Positions 43,875 to 52,769 are shown, counted from the stretch's first letter. The stretch: 64,000 bases of DNA from Bradyrhizobium sp. B124 (GCF_038967635.1 NZ_CP152413.1:5460001-5524000); one strand, 5' to 3'. Notes: generated from the letters alone by a model not told the origin. Numbers and translations: made by a program.

Positions 43875-45260
43875 TCAGCGCGGCTTGATCGTGAACACCG
43901 GGGAGCGGTTCGGCTGTGTCGTCACCACGCCGATCGGAAGCACCGGCTCCTTGTCCACCAGCGCAACGCGGAACGTGCCGATGATCCGCGCCAGCGCAAG
44001 CGTCGCCTCGACCAGCGCGAAATGCGCGCCGATACAGACGCGCGCGCCGACGCCGAACGGCAGATAGGCGAACCGATCGGGCGGCGTCTCCGTCATGAAA
44101 CGCTGCGGCACGAACGCGTTCGGCTCGCGCCACAGCTTTTCATGCCGGTGCAACAGCCACGGCGCAATCAGGATTACGTCATGCTTCCTGACCGGACGGC
44201 CGGCGATCGTATCGGGACCGGCAGCCGCACGCGCGATCAGGAACGCCGGCGGATAAAGCCGCATGGTTTCGTCGATCACCGCGCGGGTGAATTTCAGCCG
44301 CTCGATGTCGAGCGCGCCCGACGTCGTCACGCTCCTGACTTCTGCTGCCAATTGTTCCTGGGTATCGGGATCGAGCGCCAGCAGATAGAGCGCCCAGAAC
44401 AGCGCGGTCGCGGTCGTCTCATGGCCGGCCAGGATCATGGTCGCGACCTGGTCACCGAGCTGGGCATCGGTGAAGGCCTCGCCGGTTTCAGGATCGCGCG
44501 CGGCGCCCATCAGGTCGAACAGGTCGCGCCCCGGTGCGTTGTCATCCTTGCCGGCGGCGCGACGCTCGGCCATCAGCTGGCCGACAAACGCGGTCCAGCG
44601 CTTGCGGAAACGGGCGCGCCGGAAATCCTGCGGGGTGGGCCAGTTCAAGGGCAGCACCAGGTCGAGCATATGCGGCCGCGCCAGCGTGTCGCCATACTCC
44701 ATCACGAAGGCGCGCAGCGCGGCGCCGTGGCGATCCATGCCGAACGAGAACATGGTGCGGCCGGCGATCTCCAGCGTCATGCGCTGCATCACCTCGCGCA
44801 GATCGACCGGGTCGCCGCTTGCGGCCTTCAGCTTGGCGATGGTCTCGTCGACCGCCGCGATCATGTACGGCACCAGCGTCGTCACCGCGCGCGGCGTGAA
44901 CGCCGGAGCCAGCGTGCGACGCTGATGCTTCCATGCGCGGCCCTCGGCGATCAGCAGTCCCTCGCCCAGCATCGGACGCAGCACGCGAAGGCCGGCGGGC
45001 GTGCGGGTGTAGTTCTCGTAATTGTCGACCAGCACATGGCGGATCGCATCCGGGGTATTGAGGATGAAGCTCGAGTGGTTGAGGAAGCGGCCCTGGACGA
45101 TGTCGTCCTCATAGGCGCGCTGGCCCCAGGTCTCGATCGGCGAGTTGCGCATCACCCGCATCCGCTGGAACGCACCCATGTCGTCCGGCGCGCGCGGCGG
45201 CGCGGGCGGGACCAGGGGACGCCGCGTGACCGTGATGTCGTAGACTTCCGCTATGCTCAT
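43875..45260 (-). CDS. Cytochrome P450
   Basis: A 461-residue haem-thiolate monooxygenase. The I-helix oxygen site is LAGHETTATALFWALYLLA. ExxR is ETMRLYPPAFLIAR. The haem loop is YLPFGVGARVCIGAHFALVEATLALA, with the axial Cys in RVCIG. No membrane anchor, so soluble. The substrate is unknown. The closest architecture is that of bacterial P450s resembling CYP102/CYP4-type fatty-acid hydroxylases. The start at 45260 (MSIAEVYDI) follows GAAGCGAGGACC. The secreted hydrolase gene lies 83 bases upstream in the same direction. Confidence 0.93.
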   Translation of the reverse strand: MSIAEVYDITVTRRPLVPPAPPRAPDDMGAFQRMRVMRNSPIETWGQRAYEDDIVQGRFLNHSSFILNTPDAIRHVLVDNYENYTRTPAGLRVLRPMLGEGLLIAEGRAWKHQRRTLAPAFTPRAVTTLVPYMIAAVDETIAKLKAASGDPVDLREVMQRMTLEIAGRTMFSFGMDRHGAALRAFVMEYGDTLARPHMLDLVLPLNWPTPQDFRRARFRKRWTAFVGQLMAERRAAGKDDNAPGRDLFDLMGAARDPETGEAFTDAQLGDQVATMILAGHETTATALFWALYLLALDPDTQEQLAAEVRSVTTSGALDIERLKFTRAVIDETMRLYPPAFLIARAAAGPDTIAGRPVRKHDVILIAPWLLHRHEKLWREPNAFVPQRFMTETPPDRFAYLPFGVGARVCIGAHFALVEATLALARIIGTFRVALVDKEPVLPIGVVTTQPNRSPVFTIKPR

Positions 45261-45343
45261 GGTCCTCGCTTCCTGCCTCACGCAACGGCCGATCCGGCTA
45301 TGCGATCCCGGCGCCATGAAGGCGCGCGGACCCTGCACCAGAC

Positions 45344-46735
45344 CTAATAAGTCAGCTCGGCGACTGCAATCCGATTCTCCGACGCCGGCCAGGCCCGCGC
45401 CACGATGCGCTCCCCATTGAAGATCGCCGCCACCGGACGGCCGACATCGGCCGCGGCGAGCCGCAACGTCGTCACCGCATCCGTCGGCACGCCGGATTTG
45501 ACATCGGCCGGTTCCTTGCCATCGAACAGCACGATATCGCGCGGTAGCCCGAAATAGCCGCGCGGCCGTGACATCAGCACGATGGCGCCCGCACCGGCGT
45601 CGGCGGGCAGCAGCGGTCGTGCCGCGCGCAGATGCACGATCTCGGACGAGCGCGGAAACGGCGAGCGATAGATATGCGTCGTCACCGCATCAGGCGAGGT
45701 CAGCACGAACTCGAGCGGCCAGGATGGATCGACCTGCGCCGGCCCCCAGCGGCCGTCGGCGCCGGTCTGCGAGCTGTGCAGTGGGCCGCCGATGCGCTCG
45801 CCGGTCTCCGCCGACACGCGATAGATGTCGACCGTGGCACCCGGCACCGGCCGGTTGGTCGGCACGCCGCCGGGCGTGCCCGTGACGAGGCCGCTCAGCC
45901 TCACCGCCGTCTCCGGCACGATCTCGATCCGCGACGGCTCGTGCCCCGCGATGAATTTGTAGATCTCGCGAAAGGCGCGCGGATGATACGCGGTCTCGCG
46001 ATGATCTACGGCGCCAAGCATCAGATTGGTCGCGCCTTTCAGTGCCGGACCTTCGGCCGTGACGTTGGTCGGCGTGCCCGGCTTGCCGATGAAACGGCCG
46101 TCGGCTTGCGCATATTTGTCGAGGCCATCGCTGCGCAAGGTCAGGAATGCGGTGCCGGCAGTCACTTCGCTGTCGCCGTCGTTCAGCCCGCGCAGGAACG
46201 GACCGCGCCCGTTGAACTCGTTGCCGAGCCCGTCGTCCGAGGCATACACACCATGATTGGGCGTGCCGCACAGCACCGCGTGGCTGATGTCGCCGCCGCC
46301 ACCATTCTTGATGGTGTTGCGGATCGCATTGCCGCCGCGCGAATTTCCGACCAGCGCGATGCGTGCCGCGCCGCTCTTCTGCTTCAGCTCCCTGACCGCC
46401 TCGGCGAGCTCGCGGCGCTGGTCCTCGGTCGAGGAGCGGCCCGCCTGCTCGATCTTGTCGTCGGTGCGCGCCAAGGGATCGGTGAAGTTGATCGCGGCCA
46501 TGCGCTCGCGCGGCACGCCGTTGGATTCCATCCGCCAGAGCGTCGTCAACCAGAGCGCGGCGTGATCGCCATTGCCATGCACGAACAGGATCGGCGGGAT
46601 GTCACCGGCGGGCGCCGGCTGCGCCAGGGCCGACTGAACCAAGGCCGCCTGCGCCAGGCCCGGGACGGCAAGACGGCCGGCCAACAGGGACAGCGCGCCG
46701 GCCCCTTGCAAAATTGTTCGCCGCGACAGCGCCAT
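45344..46735 (-). CDS. Tat-exported alpha/beta hydrolase, lipase/esterase type
   Basis: A 463-residue secreted hydrolase. The Tat signal is LSRRTILQGAGALSLLAGRLAVPG. PPILFVHGNGDHAALW is the oxyanion strand, and the nucleophile elbow is IALVGNSRGGNAIRNT (GNSRG). CGTPNHGVYASDDG and the MLGAVDHRETAYH region probably hold the acid and His. The C-terminal third looks like carbohydrate-binding or beta-sandwich sequence (GLVTGTPGGVPTNRPVPGATVDIYRV). It may act on esters outside the cytoplasm. Possible operon with the P450 downstream. Confidence 0.83.
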   Translation of the reverse strand: MALSRRTILQGAGALSLLAGRLAVPGLAQAALVQSALAQPAPAGDIPPILFVHGNGDHAALWLTTLWRMESNGVPRERMAAINFTDPLARTDDKIEQAGRSSTEDQRRELAEAVRELKQKSGAARIALVGNSRGGNAIRNTIKNGGGGDISHAVLCGTPNHGVYASDDGLGNEFNGRGPFLRGLNDGDSEVTAGTAFLTLRSDGLDKYAQADGRFIGKPGTPTNVTAEGPALKGATNLMLGAVDHRETAYHPRAFREIYKFIAGHEPSRIEIVPETAVRLSGLVTGTPGGVPTNRPVPGATVDIYRVSAETGERIGGPLHSSQTGADGRWGPAQVDPSWPLEFVLTSPDAVTTHIYRSPFPRSSEIVHLRAARPLLPADAGAGAIVLMSRPRGYFGLPRDIVLFDGKEPADVKSGVPTDAVTTLRLAAADVGRPVAAIFNGERIVARAWPASENRIAVAELTY

Positions 46736-46886
46736 CGGTCCCCTTCCTCAGGTCTTTCAGTGCTTTAGCTGTGTCCTACAGCCCGTAAGGATACCGTAAA
46801 CGCTGGACAGGACACGCGTTTCGCGGGCATCAGTTGATGCAGCCGGAATCATTCAACAAGCCATAGCAGGCCAACCGGAACCGGAT

Positions 46887-48566
46887 ATGACCGCACCGCC
46901 TGATCGACCCGACAGTATCACCGCGCCGTTGCGGCACTCAATCTTCAGGCGAATCTGGCTTGCCAGCCTGCTCTCCAATCTCGGCATCCTGATCCAGGGC
47001 GTCGGCGCCGCCTGGGCGATGACCCAGATGACCGCGGAGGCCGACAAGGTCGCGCTGGTGCAGACCGCGCTGATGCTGCCGGTGATGCTGATCGCGATGC
47101 CGGCCGGCGCCATCGCCGACATGCATGACCGCCGCATCGTCGCACTGGTGTCGCTGGCGATCGCGCTCTCCGGCGCCACCACGCTGACGGTGCTGGCCTG
47201 GTTCAACCTGGTGACGCCGAACATCCTGCTCGCGCTGTGCTTCGTCGTCGGCAGCGGCATGGCGCTGTTCGGCCCGGCCTGGCAATCCTCGGTCAGCGAG
47301 CAGGTGCCGTCGGAGACGCTGCCCGCCGCGGTCGCGCTGAACGGCATCAGCTACAACATCGCGCGCAGCTTCGGCCCGGCGATCGGCGGCATCGTGGTCG
47401 CCTCCGCAGGCGCCGTGGCGGCATTCGCCGCCAACGCCGTGCTGTATCTGCCGCTGCTCGCCGTGCTGTTCCTGTGGAATCGCGTCAGCGAGCCGTCGCG
47501 GCTGCCGCGCGAGCGACTGAACCGCGCCATCGTCTCCGGCGTGCGCTACATCACCAATTCGCCGTCGATCAGGATCGTGCTGACCCGCACCATGGTGACC
47601 GGCATCATCGGCGGATCGGTCTCGGCGCTGATGCCACTGGTGGCGCGCGACCTGCTGCATGGCGGCGCGCAGACCTACGGAATCATGCTCGGCGCCTTCG
47701 GCATGGGCGCGGTGATCGGCGCGCTCAACATCAGCGAGATCCGCAGCCGGCTCAGCGGCGAAGCCGCGATCCGCGTCTGTGCATTGACGATGGGCGCGGC
47801 GATCGCCGCGGTTGCCGTGAGCAGGCAGCCGGTGATCACCGCCGCCGCGCTGGTGGTTGCCGGCGCGGTGTGGATGCTTGCGATCGCGCTGTTCAATATC
47901 GGCGTGCAGCTGTCGGCGCCGCGCTGGGTCGCAGGGCGTTCGCTTGCGGCCTTCCAGGCCTCGATCGCCGGCGGCATCGCAATCGGAAGCTGGTGCTGGG
48001 GCCGCATCACGGACCTCGGGGGCGTCGAGATGGCGCTGTTGATCTCCGCCGGGCTGATGCTGCTGTCGCCGGTGCTCGGCTTCTGGCTCAGGATGCCGCC
48101 GATCGGCGCGCGCAACGAGGACGCGACCGATATGCTGGCCGATCCCGAGGTGCGGCTGCAACTGACCGGGCGCAGCGGCCCGCTGGTGGTCGAGATCGAA
48201 TACCGGGTGGCGCAGGACAATGCCCGCGCCTTCCACAATGTGATGCAGGACGTGCAGCTCAGCCGCCAGCGCAACGGCGCCTATGGCTGGTCGATCGCGC
48301 GCGACATCGCCGATCCCGAATTGTGGACCGAGCGCTATCATTGCCCGACCTGGCTCGATTTCCTGCGCCAGCGCAACCGCGCCACCCAGATCGAGCGCGA
48401 GCTGCATCAGAAGGCGGCCGACTTCCACATCGGCGCCGATCCAATCCGCGTGCGCCGGATGCTGGAGCGTCCATTCGGCTCGGTGCGCTGGAAGGACGAG
48501 ACCCCGGACCGCGCCGCCAAGGAAGTGATCCCGGTGGTCGCGACCGCGGCGGGCAGCAGCACGTAG
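46887..48566 (+). CDS. MFS transporter (MFS_3/EntS-like) with soluble C-terminal domain
   Basis: A 559-residue exporter-type permease. About 11-12 hydrophobic helices span residues 25-410 (LASLLSNLGILIQGVGAAWAM, LPVMLIAMPAGAIADMHDRRIVAL with the DRR motif, ALNGISYNIARSFGPAIGGIVVA). The remaining 140 residues (LVVEIEYRVAQDNARAFHNVMQDVQ, YGWSIARDIADPELWTERYHC, HQKAADFHIG) look like a ferredoxin-like antibiotic-monooxygenase (ABM) domain. From memory this extended layout is usual for the MFS_3 group. The substrate is unknown, perhaps a siderophore or drug. Confidence 0.88.
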   Translation: MTAPPDRPDSITAPLRHSIFRRIWLASLLSNLGILIQGVGAAWAMTQMTAEADKVALVQTALMLPVMLIAMPAGAIADMHDRRIVALVSLAIALSGATTLTVLAWFNLVTPNILLALCFVVGSGMALFGPAWQSSVSEQVPSETLPAAVALNGISYNIARSFGPAIGGIVVASAGAVAAFAANAVLYLPLLAVLFLWNRVSEPSRLPRERLNRAIVSGVRYITNSPSIRIVLTRTMVTGIIGGSVSALMPLVARDLLHGGAQTYGIMLGAFGMGAVIGALNISEIRSRLSGEAAIRVCALTMGAAIAAVAVSRQPVITAAALVVAGAVWMLAIALFNIGVQLSAPRWVAGRSLAAFQASIAGGIAIGSWCWGRITDLGGVEMALLISAGLMLLSPVLGFWLRMPPIGARNEDATDMLADPEVRLQLTGRSGPLVVEIEYRVAQDNARAFHNVMQDVQLSRQRNGAYGWSIARDIADPELWTERYHCPTWLDFLRQRNRATQIERELHQKAADFHIGADPIRVRRMLERPFGSVRWKDETPDRAAKEVIPVVATAAGSST

Positions 48567-48580
48567 CGTTGATGCTGTCG

Positions 48581-48654
48581 TTCCGGGATGCGCGGGGCGC
48601 AGACCCGGAACCTCGAGATTCCGGGTTCGCTTCGCGCCCCGGAATGACGATGGC
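48581..48654. repeat. Intergenic repeat (TTCCGGGATGCGCGG...CCCCGGAAT)
   Basis: GTTCCGGGATGCGCGGGGCGC and, inverted, GCGCCCCGGAATGACG, with a nested CCGGAACCTCGAGATTCCGG hairpin. Placed between convergent genes, where it may help terminate both. Confidence 0.75.
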
Positions 48655-48661
48655 TAAAAAC

Positions 48662-48877
48662 TCACTGCCCGTTGTCGATGAGCGTCTGCTGGCAGGCCTT
48701 GCTGAGGCGGCTGCGATGCTCCTTCAGGCAGGCCAGCACGACCTGATCGCCCTCGCTGAGATGGGCGCGGCAGAACCGCGAGGCGTCGCGCGAGCAGGCA
48801 TCACGCCCCTGCTGCTGTGCCGAGGCGGCCGACGTCAACAGAACCAGTGGAACGACGGCGAACAGAAATCGGGTCAT
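48662..48877 (-). CDS. Small secreted Cys-rich protein, paralogue A
   Basis: A 71-residue protein: signal peptide (MTRFLFAVVPLVLLTSAASA) then about 50 residues with four cysteines (DACSRDASRFCRAHL, VLACLKEHRSRLSKACQQTL). The C-x6-C ... C-x11-C spacing matches the cysteine-rich repeat found in Golgi GLG1-type proteins and in many small alphaproteobacterial periplasmic proteins. Disulfide-stabilised; role unknown. Similar to the gene at 49039. Confidence 0.8.
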   Translation of the reverse strand: MTRFLFAVVPLVLLTSAASAQQQGRDACSRDASRFCRAHLSEGDQVVLACLKEHRSRLSKACQQTLIDNGQ

Positions 48878-49038
48878 CTTCAAAGCCTCTAAGGAATGCA
48901 ACGCCGGTTCTATAGCGTTTCAGGGCCGCGAAGAAGCTTGAAACCGGGGGCGAAACGGCAGGTTCCGCCCCGGGATGACTATCCGGAGCGGCCTGCGTCT
49001 CGTCGCCGCTGGTTTGCCCCATCAGATGCCGCGCAAAA

Positions 49039-49329
49039 TCACTCCGCGGCGGCCCTGCGCTGGGCGGCGAGATCGCGATCCAGCACCACGCGGCAGCCGC
49101 TGCTCAGCTGGGAGCGATTCTTGACCATGCAGGCAGTGATCCTGGGGATGTTCGGGATCTCCGCGCTGCACAGCCGGAACGCATCGCCCGAACACATCTG
49201 CTGCGCCTCGGCGCTGAACGCAAAGCTCGCGGTCGACGACAGCACGGACACGGCGGCCGCAAGAGCCAGCGCGACACCGGCGCTGCGAGCGGCACGTTCC
49301 AGAACCCGGCTCTTCAAGATGGTGGTCAT
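49039..49329 (-). CDS. Small secreted Cys-rich protein, paralogue B
   Basis: A 96-residue protein: signal peptide (GVALALAAAVSVLSSTASFAFSA), then QQMCSGDAFRLCSAEIPNIPRITACMVKNRSQLSSGCRVVLDRD and a basic tail. The four cysteines have the same spacing as paralogue A 160 bases away, with FC/LC and the R-S-x-LS-x-x-C end shared. Secreted, likely two disulfides; function unknown. Confidence 0.82.
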   Translation of the reverse strand: MTTILKSRVLERAARSAGVALALAAAVSVLSSTASFAFSAEAQQMCSGDAFRLCSAEIPNIPRITACMVKNRSQLSSGCRVVLDRDLAAQRRAAAE

Positions 49330-49547
49330 GATCGGCTCCCATCAGCACCGCAAATGGCGGGGCCCGTTGTTTGATGGGTCCGATCCTGCACGGCAGCGAG
49401 CTGACCGACTGTGACGGTCATCACGCAAGCGTAAGCCGCACTTTTTCTTGTCCTTCCGGCGCCCTGTTGGGATCGCGTTAAGACCTTGTTGGCATTAATC
49501 GGTCGTTACGGGTGTGGCGTATCCTTGAGTTCCGAGAGAGTGTAGCG

Positions 49548-50603
49548 ATGCGTAGTGCGTTGGGCCTGATGCTGGCCAGTGTTGTAGCGGCGATCGTGAT
49601 CGCCGGCGTGTGGTTCTGGACCTCCTCGCCGCGTGCCGACGCGGCTCCTCCGCAGACAACTGCCGCAGCCAAGGCCGAGCCGCTTCCTGCGGCGGCGGCA
49701 AAGCAGGCTGCCAGGGACGATGTCGAGACGACCGCCGCGCTGTCGAAGCGCGCCGATGCCACCCAGGCGGCGGCCCCGGCCGCAGCCCCCGCCCCGGCGC
49801 CAGCCCCGGTTGCCGCCGCACCCAGATGCGCCAATCCCGATGCGCTCGGCATCAGCCGGACCGTCGTGGTCGACACCACTGGCGGCCCGGGTTTCGGCTT
49901 CCTGCAGTACAAGCAATATGACTTCCTGACCGACAAGGAGGTCGTGCTGACCTTCGACGACGGTCCGTGGCCGACCACGCCCGCCGTGCTCAAGGCGCTG
50001 GCGGACGAGTGCACCAAGGCGGTGTTCTTCCCGATCGGCCTGCACACCACCTATCACCCGGACATCCTCCGCCAGGTCGCCGCCGCCGGCCACACCATCG
50101 GCGCCCACACCTGGTCGCATGCGCATCTGGCGAGCAAGAAGCTCACCGAGCAGCAGGCCAAGGACGAGATCGAGAAGGGTTTTAGCGCGGTGAAGCTGGC
50201 GCTGGGTGCGAACCCCGCCCCGTTCTTCCGCTTCCCCGCACTGGCGCACACCCCAGCGACAACAGCCTATCTCGGCACCCGCAACATCGCGATGTTCTCG
50301 GTCGACGTCGACTCCAACGACTTCAAGTCCAAGAGCTCGGACGAGGTCATCAACAACGTGATGACCAAGCTCGACAAGGAGCACAAGGGCATCATCCTGA
50401 TGCATGACTTGCAGAAGCACACCGCGCAGGCGCTGCCGACGCTGCTGCGCAAACTGAAGGCAGGCGGCTACAAGGTGGTCTGGATGAAGGCCAAGACCCA
50501 GATCGAGACGCTGCCCGAATACGACGCGATGATGGCGAAGACCGAGAAGCCGATCGCAACCGGCCGGCCGATCGGCAACGTCGTGCAGACGGTCGCCGAC
50601 TAG
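49548..50603 (+). CDS. Polysaccharide deacetylase family protein, membrane-anchored
   Basis: A 351-residue enzyme with an N-terminal membrane anchor (LGLMLASVVAAIVIAGVWFW), an Ala/Pro linker of about 70 residues, and a NodB-homology domain. That domain has VVLTFDDGPWPTTPAVLKAL (catalytic base and metal Asp), IGAHTWSHAHL (metal His pair), FFRFPAL and GIILMHDLQKH. It would remove acetyl groups from peptidoglycan or another polymer in the periplasm. The start at 49548 gives a correct anchor. A strong terminator follows its stop codon. Confidence 0.9.
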   Translation: MRSALGLMLASVVAAIVIAGVWFWTSSPRADAAPPQTTAAAKAEPLPAAAAKQAARDDVETTAALSKRADATQAAAPAAAPAPAPAPVAAAPRCANPDALGISRTVVVDTTGGPGFGFLQYKQYDFLTDKEVVLTFDDGPWPTTPAVLKALADECTKAVFFPIGLHTTYHPDILRQVAAAGHTIGAHTWSHAHLASKKLTEQQAKDEIEKGFSAVKLALGANPAPFFRFPALAHTPATTAYLGTRNIAMFSVDVDSNDFKSKSSDEVINNVMTKLDKEHKGIILMHDLQKHTAQALPTLLRKLKAGGYKVVWMKAKTQIETLPEYDAMMAKTEKPIATGRPIGNVVQTVAD

Positions 50604-50633
50604 CACAGCCCACGCATTGAATTCGCCAAACGC

Positions 50634-50666
50634 AAAGCGCCCCTGGATCCGATCCGGGGGCGCTTT
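50634..50666 (+). terminator. Terminator of the polysaccharide deacetylase gene
   Basis: AAAGCGCCCC and GGGGCGCTTT form a 10-bp stem with an inner GGATCCGATCC loop, 31 bases after the stop. The tail TCGCTTTC is only weakly U-rich. Confidence 0.75.
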
Positions 50667-50838
50667 CGCTTTCTGATCGCAGCCACCTTCTGCTGGTCCG
50701 ACACGGCCAAACGACCTTGAAGGCCTATGCGCCTTCGAGAGTGGCGCCATCGCGCCCGGTAGCTGCGGCTCCGACCAAAATATCGAAAACAACCCCATGC
50801 AAAGTAGCTGGCGGGTGCCGGCGCTCGGCAAGGCGTGG

Positions 50839-51273
50839 CTACCAGTAAATCCCGTGGCGATGCAGCTCGCCGATGATGCGGCCCTCGGTCCAGCGCCGGG
50901 CGTGGCGGCGATGGCTCGACCTGTACCAAGTCGTCCGCTGCTCCGGCGCCGGCCTTGCGTCCGGTGCCGCTGACGGCTGGACATTCGCTTGCTGCTGTAC
51001 GGGCGTCTGCTGCACGGACGGCTGGGCTTGCGGCTGCGGAGCGGGAGCCGCAACCGGCGCTGCCCGCTCGACATATTTTGGCGCTTCCGGCGGCATTGGC
51101 GGCGGCGCGACGGCGGGCGCCGCCGGCGCATCGGCAACCTTGTCCGCCGTATTGACCGAATTCGACGCGGCGGCCGGTAGCGAGCCTGCCCCGCCCAACG
51201 ACAGGCTTCGTTCGCCGGCCTGCGCGGAAGCGGAAGCCAAAACCACCGCCGTGATCAGGATGAGTTTGCGCAT
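50839..51273 (-). CDS. Secreted Pro/Ala-rich hypothetical protein
   Basis: A 144-residue exported protein: signal peptide (MRKLILITAVVLASASAQA), a Pro/Ala/Gln-rich middle (PAVAPPPMPPEAP, QPQAQPSVQQTPVQQQANVQ), and a basic, aromatic C-terminus (TTWYRSSHRRHARRWTEGRIIGELHRHGIYW). The C-terminal block looks like the conserved part and may bind anionic polymer or DNA. No known family recognised. A GTGA-N6-TCAC site lies 53 bases before its start. Confidence 0.72.
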   Translation of the reverse strand: MRKLILITAVVLASASAQAGERSLSLGGAGSLPAAASNSVNTADKVADAPAAPAVAPPPMPPEAPKYVERAAPVAAPAPQPQAQPSVQQTPVQQQANVQPSAAPDARPAPEQRTTWYRSSHRRHARRWTEGRIIGELHRHGIYW

Positions 51274-51325
51274 TGTTGTTCTCCCGTTGGTGGCGGGAGA
51301 CTAGCCACGTCGTCCGAGCCACTAT

Positions 51326-51339
51326 GTGAGCCGCTTCAC
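51326..51339. promoter_or_regulatory. CRP/FNR-superfamily-like palindrome, copy 1
   Basis: GTGAGCCGCTTCAC: perfect GTGA-N6-TCAC half-sites. The surrounding bases (GACTAGCCACGTCG ... CACGC) resemble those around copy 2 at 52507, indicating a duplicated regulatory module. It could act on the divergent gene at 51273 or on the carbonic anhydrase. Confidence 0.55.
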
Positions 51340-51451
51340 GCAGCCGTCGCGTGCCGCATTCATCTCCCTGTGATCGTCAGCCCCAACAACGCTGACACCT
51401 CGGCGGCGTCCTGGAGAGGGTCATCTCCGCCATCCCCGCCTTGCAGCAGCC

Positions 51452-51465
51452 TTGATCTGGATCAA
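51452..51465 (+). promoter_or_regulatory. FixK/FNR box upstream of the carbonic anhydrase gene
   Basis: TTGATCTGGATCAA is a perfect TTGAT-N4-ATCAA palindrome, the FixK2/FNR consensus of rhizobia. Its centre lies 105 bases before the ATG at 51564. An activator at -41.5 would put the transcript start near 51500. Confidence 0.78.
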
Positions 51466-51563
51466 CGGCGGCTTTCCATTGGGTCGTTCAATGGGATTGC
51501 AGGTTCGGTTCGTTGTGCACGTCGCATTTGCTTGCCTGAATATCCCAGCGCAGCGCGGCTTCT

Positions 51564-52427
51564 ATGAAGACCTTCGATATCACGTATCGCTATAGCAGCG
51601 ACGATGTCTCGATCAGGCCAACCCCGCCGGACAGTCATACGGCTTTGCTGCGTCTGGAGCAGGGCAACAAGAGCTTCGCCACGCTCCTTGACTGCGACGA
51701 GGGGGCGAGCGTGGTACAGCAGATCATCCCGGTCGATCTGCGTGACCTGGGCCTGCCGGCCGACAGCGCCGTACCGAAGCAAAGACCGTTCGCCGCAGTG
51801 CTCGGCTGCTCCGACGCCCGCGTGCCAGTTGAACTCATTTTCAATGAAGGGCCCAATGATCTCTTCGTGGTCCGCGTCGCGGGCAACGGGCTCGGAATAG
51901 AGGTGCTTGGAAGCCTCAAATACGCCGTCGAGAACCTTGGCGGGAGCCTCAAGCTCATCGTCGTGCTCGGCCACAGCGGATGCGGCGCGCTCACGACAGC
52001 CGTCGATGTATTCCTGAATCCGCGTGAATACTTGCCGCTCGCGACCAAGCGTTCGCTCCGCAGCATTCTCGACGGTGCGCTGGTCGTGGTGCAGACTTCC
52101 GAGAGAAAGCTGGTCGCCGCGTTCGGGCCAGCGGTGGTACGCGAGCCCGGATATCGAAAAGCCTTGATCGAGACATCGATTGCCACCAACGCCGCGCTGG
52201 CGGCTTACTCAATACAAGAAGAATTGAGGAGCAACGACTACACCGGGATCGAAGCGGTTTACGGCGTCTATCTTCTGGAGAGCCGCGCGATATGGGCTCC
52301 CCGTTCCAGTGATGCCGATGGGATTGGGCTGGCGGCGGCACCTCGAGACCTTGCAGCGTTTGTGGAACTCGGCAACGCCATCGTGCGCTCGCGGCGTATT
52401 GAATCGCTTGTGAACGCGAAAGATTGA
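51564..52427 (+). CDS. Beta-class carbonic anhydrase
   Basis: A 287-residue zinc enzyme interconverting CO2 and bicarbonate. The zinc ligands and dyad are visible: [29 protein letters not shown] (C-x-D-x-R) and [16 protein letters not shown] (H-x2-C). It is longer than usual (about 220), with extra N-terminal and mid-domain sequence. No signal peptide. A perfect FixK box and a GTGA-N6-TCAC palindrome lie upstream, suggesting low-oxygen control. The membrane protein gene downstream has its own copy of the second element. Confidence 0.9.
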   Translation: MKTFDITYRYSSDDVSIRPTPPDSHTALLRLEQGNKSFATLLDCDEGASVVQQIIPVDLRDLGLPADSAVPKQRPFAAVLGCSDARVPVELIFNEGPNDLFVVRVAGNGLGIEVLGSLKYAVENLGGSLKLIVVLGHSGCGALTTAVDVFLNPREYLPLATKRSLRSILDGALVVVQTSERKLVAAFGPAVVREPGYRKALIETSIATNAALAAYSIQEELRSNDYTGIEAVYGVYLLESRAIWAPRSSDADGIGLAAAPRDLAAFVELGNAIVRSRRIESLVNAKD

Positions 52428-52769
52428 TCGGAGCCGTCTCCCCTTCCCTATCCGAACGGAGACCATGCCCTTGCCGGGAGACCAGCCGCGTCGGGCCCAG
52501 GATCCCGTGAGCTGCATCACGCCAGGAGAATGGTAGCTGCCAACAGGCTGGCATGGTTCAGCCGGATTGTTGAAACTTGGTCCTATCGGTCGGCTCGCAT
52601 CCGCGTACGGTTGTGCACCTTGAGACATGGTCTCGGCGCAACGTCGTTTGCCTGCGCACGCCAGCGCCCACAGCACTGACTTGTGTGCCGCCCCTCAGGT
52701 GGAGAGCCGGGAATAGATTCGTCGGTTTGGGTTTCTCCTTCGCACGACGCCCGAACTCTGGAGAACTCA
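52428..52769. other. 342-base gap without a credible gene
   Basis: It holds the second GTGA-N6-TCAC palindrome (52507) and its flanking similarity to 51299-51341. No reading frame inside has a ribosome site or plausible composition. GGAG at 52760 serves the GTG start at 52770. Confidence 0.65.
52507..52520. promoter_or_regulatory. CRP/FNR-superfamily-like palindrome, copy 2
   Basis: GTGAGCTGCATCAC: perfect GTGA-N6-TCAC, preceded by GACCAGCCGCGTCG as copy 1 is preceded by GACTAGCCACGTCG. It is 250 bases upstream of the membrane protein gene. Confidence 0.5.

Noticed and set aside
42451-45347. Two very long + strand frames over the cyclase and P450 genes
   Set aside because: No motifs and shadow-type composition; the minus-strand genes carry complete catalytic motifs.
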